From Protonemura montana (lineage: Eukaryota; Arthropoda; Insecta; Plecoptera; Nemouridae): a stretch of DNA of 64,000 nucleotides. The stretch lies in assembly GCA_947568835.1 (NCBI GenBank), contig OX387603.1, positions 14,656,651 through 14,720,650 on the forward strand, in the 5' to 3' direction. Below are positions 59,901-64,000 of this stretch, in pieces. Under the pieces are notes generated by a model. That model was not told the origin of the DNA. It did not search any database and saw only the letters and a program-made list of their open reading frames with translations. Every line of letters starts with the position of its first letter. The stretch's first letter is position 1. Position numbers and translations under genes: made by a program.

Positions 59901-61192
59901 GAATCACCCTGCCAGCTTGCATTCTGAGAAGAGAACAAAGACGAGGTGAATACCTCTAAAAAGTTCTCAAGTTACAATTGAAATTCTTTTCCACAAGTCG
60001 AAACCTCTGTAGCAGTAGCGGCTAGCCAGTTCGAATGAAGGGCGCAATTGGAATTGCTAATGCGAGATAACGACATTTTAATGATTAGTCACAAGCTGAC
60101 GTATTATTCTAATTAATTTATTCGACGGTGGCGGCGGAGGCGAATTTATTTCCATAATGGATGTTTTGGTGCCTTGGCAGTGGGAGACCAGTGTTTTTGA
60201 ATTGTTTTCTTCCTCGGTCCGTAAAGACCGAAAACGAATCGGGCATACACGCATCTACCAGTAGCTGCACTTACTTATTATCGAAAATATCCCGCTATAA
60301 TTCCTACTTTCCATCGTGATAAATCCCGGTTTTCGTAAACACGATCGCGTCGCGGTAACGGTGCCTACCGCTTCTCATCGCCGGCGACAACTTGGTCAGC
60401 GAAATCAGCATGTCGGTTGACAGGTATACACCTTCCACACGACCCCCAACCTCCTTGGTGGACATGCAACACGGAGCGCGACATAACAGCCCCCGCGCGA
60501 GTTCATCGATTGGCAGCGTGGTCAAATCGAATGCACGCACCTAGCCGGCGTGCATGCATGCGTGGAGCGTACGCGTCCACGCGATGCTAAAATCGGACGC
60601 GTGTTTTTTTACGCCTGCCAGCCAGGGGCTTACAGGCCTCCGACCCCGGTGCAATACCTCCGACAACGGGATAGACGTGGCCACGACGCGTTCGTTTGCT
60701 TTTACTTTCGCGATAGTGAGACTGTTTCAGAATGATTGTCTTTTGGTTACGATCTTAAAGCAGGGAAAACTTCCATAGGTTACAATTGATAGGAAACAAC
60801 GGAGCTGTACGTTCAGACAATAAAAAACCGATCCCTAAGGGCCACGAGTAGGCACTGATTATAAAAAACGAGGACGTCATGCCTAAAGCCACTAAATTAC
60901 TTATATTGGGTCCAGACCTATTCTGGATTCTCTATTCACATACTTAATTTATCGCCTGGTCCTGTGTCCCAGTCCTTCTCAGTTCCCCTGGGCATGACCT
61001 AAAACGTTTGGAGCCCAATCCCATTGCGGAGGTGGACGCGAAAGTCTACAAATACCGGACCGGAGTTACGGTCTTACCTTGATAAACCTCTTCGCTTTCG
61101 TGAGAAGGCCTAGGGTCGTGTGCCGCGAAGCCTCGTGGCCAAGGGGCACCATTTCCTTCAACTTTTCCAGGCAATTACGTAGGTGCGCCCGT
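56945..61192 (-). CDS. MXD: MAX-dimerisation (MXD/Mad) bHLH-zipper protein, last three coding exons
   Basis: Exons in transcript order: 61192-61078, 59102-58895, 57093-56945. They join in frame (phase 2 entry, then 0, then 1) to a TAG stop. The first encodes [18 protein letters not shown] and [17 protein letters not shown], the helix-loop-helix of the Mad/Mxd family, entering at the NR/RAHLR boundary used in vertebrate genes. The second starts [20 protein letters not shown] and forms the leucine zipper, then a serine-rich [16 protein letters not shown]. The last begins [18 protein letters not shown], like the acidic EEIDVDVE segment of MXD1-4. Such proteins pair with MAX at E-boxes and recruit SIN3 to repress MYC targets. 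The basic region and SIN3-binding N-terminus would be in earlier exons that I could not find before 64000. Confidence 0.9.
57094..58894 (-). other. MXD last intron
   Basis: No gene supported. It contains the end portion of repeat Q at 57290-57340. Confidence 0.6.
57290..57340 (+). repeat. Dispersed repeat Q, end fragment
   Basis: ACTATTTGAACTGGGTTTTG, then AATGCTAAGTAAAG, as at 31600-31640 and 46428-46474. Confidence 0.7.
59103..61077 (-). other. MXD intron
   Basis: No coding gene supported. The 60300-60720 stretch is CpG-rich and could hold an internal promoter; the minus-strand frame at 60304-60540 shows no SIN3-binding or bHLH motif. Confidence 0.45.
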
Positions 61193-64000
61193 CTGTAACA
61201 AGGAAAAAACATCGACGTTAGCACACGTGCATATTTCCACAGAATTTTCAATTGTATGAAGGAAAGTAGCGAACCCAATCATTTGATTAACCTGAAACAT
61301 GCTAAACTAGAGGTTTTGATAGGAGACTAAAAGCTTGAGTGGAGAATGCAATATTTTCGAATGGAATCTCGGGAGTTTTCGGCTTAGCCTATACTACAAC
61401 TTAAACGTAATTTTCTTTCGCAACGCTAACAGCGCTGCCATCTACAGGCGCGTCGTGGGGTGCACATGGGGTAGCTAACACTGAGGGATGGAGGCCTCCA
61501 TTTCGTCACATGCTGCGCAGTATTTTACTCGTCTAGAGTGTTCGCGAGTTCTCACTAGAGTGCAGCAGCAGCACCGCTAAATAGCGGATCACATGGTTCG
61601 CCTTCGCGTGATGGCGAATGCAAACACGAGGTCGCAACCGAATAAACAGAATGTACACAAGAATTTGCGCTGTGCCGCCGACGACGCAATTGCGTATGTA
61701 TACTGGGCGGACGGGCGTGCGTGCATATGGACAATTAGCAATTAAGAATCGCTATTTTATTACACTATCTCAAACAAACGATGCAATCAAATGAGGCAAC
61801 CACGTGGGATGTGGGCAAATAATCGTTCGGGCTAAAGTTTCGAAGGTGTATTGCCGCCACACTATTACTGTCGCTCGATTATTTCATCGGGTGTCGCGAT
61901 ACTTTCATCTAGGAAATTGCAGCCGAGTCCGCGACAGCAGCCGAAGGCAGTCTGTACACGTGATATCAGCTGACTGAACAAACAGCATGAGACCCAGCAC
62001 CCAGTTCCCCCTTCTGGCAACCGGGTTGCAAGCATAAGCAAACTATCCGTGTTTACTACGGATATTTCGATTAGGGGTGGCTTTCTGGTGAATAGTTGAC
62101 TTCACTCTACCCCTAGGTAGGGTTAAACGGAAATGTGAATGGCTGATGCCATGTTGACAAGATATAATCATTAATCAATGATGAACAAGATTCACGGTCT
62201 TACTCGCAAGACGTAATGGTTCGTACAAACCTAGTCGAGGTTATAAATTAACAGTAGATTGGGCTAAAGTCAGCTATTTTAGGGTATAATAACTAACGGG
62301 TCGTGTAGCCCTACGTCGAGCAAACCAGTGCGCTATGGCGTGAAATAATAATACGCAACCCAGTACACAACCGAGCTCGTTGGTTGCCTAGCGAAAGTCG
62401 TGCCAGGCGTAGTGGGACTCGCGGTTCTGACAGCTGTCACTTAATTTGCACACATTCGGGCGGGCCAAACGCGGAATGACAGTGCGGTGAACTATGGCCG
62501 GAACGTGCGAACCATTCCGTCAGTCGCAGTGTACGGGCCGATTGTTGCAGTAGAGAACGCGACAATTGCACATTGCACCGTGGGTGAGCGTAGAGGCGAT
62601 GGTATCGGTTAGAGTGCGTTGGTATACGCGAGAGTGGCTATCGACACTCGCCGACTGTCCGCAAGGTTCATGCGAGCATTTTGTTGCAGGGGCAGCAATG
62701 CAGGTAATGAAGAAAAACACCACCCTAGCAGTCAAAAACCACTCTTGCGGACCATGATTTTTGGATGGGTGTCATTCGTTTACGGCGCAAATTGTACTTT
62801 CCATAAAGAAACATGCCCAGCTATTTTGTTTTGACGGTGAAAATCTTAGCTCAACAACGACCTTCACAACTGCAGTTGAACATTGCACTGCTGCAAAACC
62901 ATCAAAGTAATATTAAAAAACAAAACAAAATCACACCTGTACACCAAATTTGGGCTCACACAACTCTCATAAGCGAGACGGCCACTCTCCGTCCATCACA
63001 GACCTCTGTATGCAACCAGGTCGCGGCTAGCCAGTCGTTCTCCCCGTCACAGAGCCCCAGCACGCCATACCAGCCAGCTAGTCCTTGGTTCGCGACCCGC
63101 CACGGGTACACGATTGTTCGCCGAGCGCACAGCTGGCTGGTAGTCGTCGCACCTTTCCAATTCATGTCAAGAGACCGTGTGCGCGCGACTTCAATCGGCG
63201 CCCATCTGCGTCGGTCGGGGTGTATTTGGGCGCACGTGCAACCGTCGTGCACACGTGTCGCTTTGCGATCGAGTAGAGGCCGAGATTCGATTTGGGATAA
63301 CGCTGGGGATTGTCACACTGCATCGTTGTCAGCAATTCGTTTCGTTTCTCAAAAGCAAATCTATTTTTGGAACGGTTCAATTGCACACAGAACTTATCGG
63401 TAGGTAAGTGATGCATCGGTCCAAGGCCCACCGTGATCTCGGCCCGAGTGAGTAGGCCTCAGGGTCTAGACTCCAGAAAGACTAGCGCCACGGCGAGAGT
63501 CATGCTCGAAGCCTTGCCTGCTAAGCCTCATTCACACGGCCACCATGTTGTGAACATGCTGATCCCAGGTGACTACAGCTGGGCCGGCCTCACTAAGGGG
63601 AGCTTCGGTGCCCCGGTTTTGACAAACACTGTATTGCGTTTGGCCACCCCTTAGCGGAGGGTCGACACAATAGATTAAATCGTGGTCAGGTCAAGAGATG
63701 AGTTACATCACTTGTTTCAGTGCTACTCGCATCACGAACAGCGGCAGAGCGTTGTTGAGATGTTTGGATTTCATGATATTTCCGTCCTCTCGGCGACAGC
63801 TTTAGAAAAACGTACTATAGGACACCAGGTCCTTCTCGCTTGTGACGTCACTGGCGGTGGAGCGTACAGCTCAATCTGATCGAGCAATGGTGTTACAGCA
63901 TCGAAAGAGAGCGAGATGAGGCGAGAGATGAGAGGGAGAGATGAGAGGGAGAGATGAGAGGGAGAGTCCGAGCGAGCTGGCGCTAGAGCCACCCGTTGGA
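61193..64000 (-). other. Upstream intron or 5' region of MXD
   Basis: CpG-rich DNA with five CACGTG E-boxes (61224, 61801, 61957, 63233, 63252) and a TGACGTCA at 63843. The plus-strand frame 62813-63403 (196 codons) has no recognisable domain and overlaps open frames on the other strand, so it is not called. The missing first exons of MXD were looked for on the minus strand and not found. Confidence 0.4.
63911..63966 (+). repeat. GAGAGATGAGAGG tandem repeat
   Basis: About four units of a 13-base purine-rich repeat near the window end. Confidence 0.85.

Noticed and set aside
62813..63403. 196-codon plus-strand open frame
   Set aside because: No recognisable domain, CpG-rich DNA open on both strands, and the length is within what such composition can give by chance.
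1..64000. CRISPR array, bacterial operon or prophage
   Set aside because: The window is clearly eukaryotic, with spliced animal genes; repeats are dispersed mobile elements, not regularly spaced direct repeats.

Overview
The window is nuclear DNA of an animal, most likely an invertebrate and possibly an arthropod. It has many GT-AG introns, short conserved exons, AT-rich introns and intergenic DNA, and SINEs and DNA-transposon fragments. The hexokinase is the single-domain form of about 454 residues found in invertebrates. Species cannot be named from the sequence.

Layout. (1) 142-5069, plus strand: the 3' part (719 residues, nine exons) of a nardilysin-type M16 metallopeptidase; its 5' part, with the zinc site, lies before the window. 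(2) 7018-36935, plus strand: a complete hexokinase gene of about 30 kb. Three well-supported alternative first exons, plus two weaker candidates, all end in phase 0 donors and feed a common exon at 31729. Exon 5 exists in two 100-nt versions (33686-33785 and 34356-34455). Both encode the catalytic-Asp segment, and only one can be used without breaking the frame. (3) 36936-45348: gene-poor DNA rich in repeats: tRNA-like SINE heads, an array of six GC-rich hairpins at 38778-39025, a small fold-back element, a hAT-type terminus and the left arm of a 2.3-kb inverted repeat. (4) 45349-53339, minus strand: a five-exon gene for an unrecognised 250-residue protein. Its first intron holds the right arm of the inverted repeat and a decayed hAT-like element. 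(5) 56945-61192, minus strand: the last three coding exons of a MAX-dimerisation (MXD/Mad family) bHLH-zipper repressor, whose first exons lie beyond the window or were not found.

Links between genes. The genes are independent transcription units, not an operon. Hexokinase is the most notable: alternative N-termini combined with a swappable active-site exon could give at least six enzyme isoforms. A second theme is the repeat landscape. A 5S-rRNA-derived SINE family is present in at least five pieces, and some of them sit at the edges of or inside the large inverted repeat. Most of the long hexokinase first intron (7057-31728) holds no gene that I can support.
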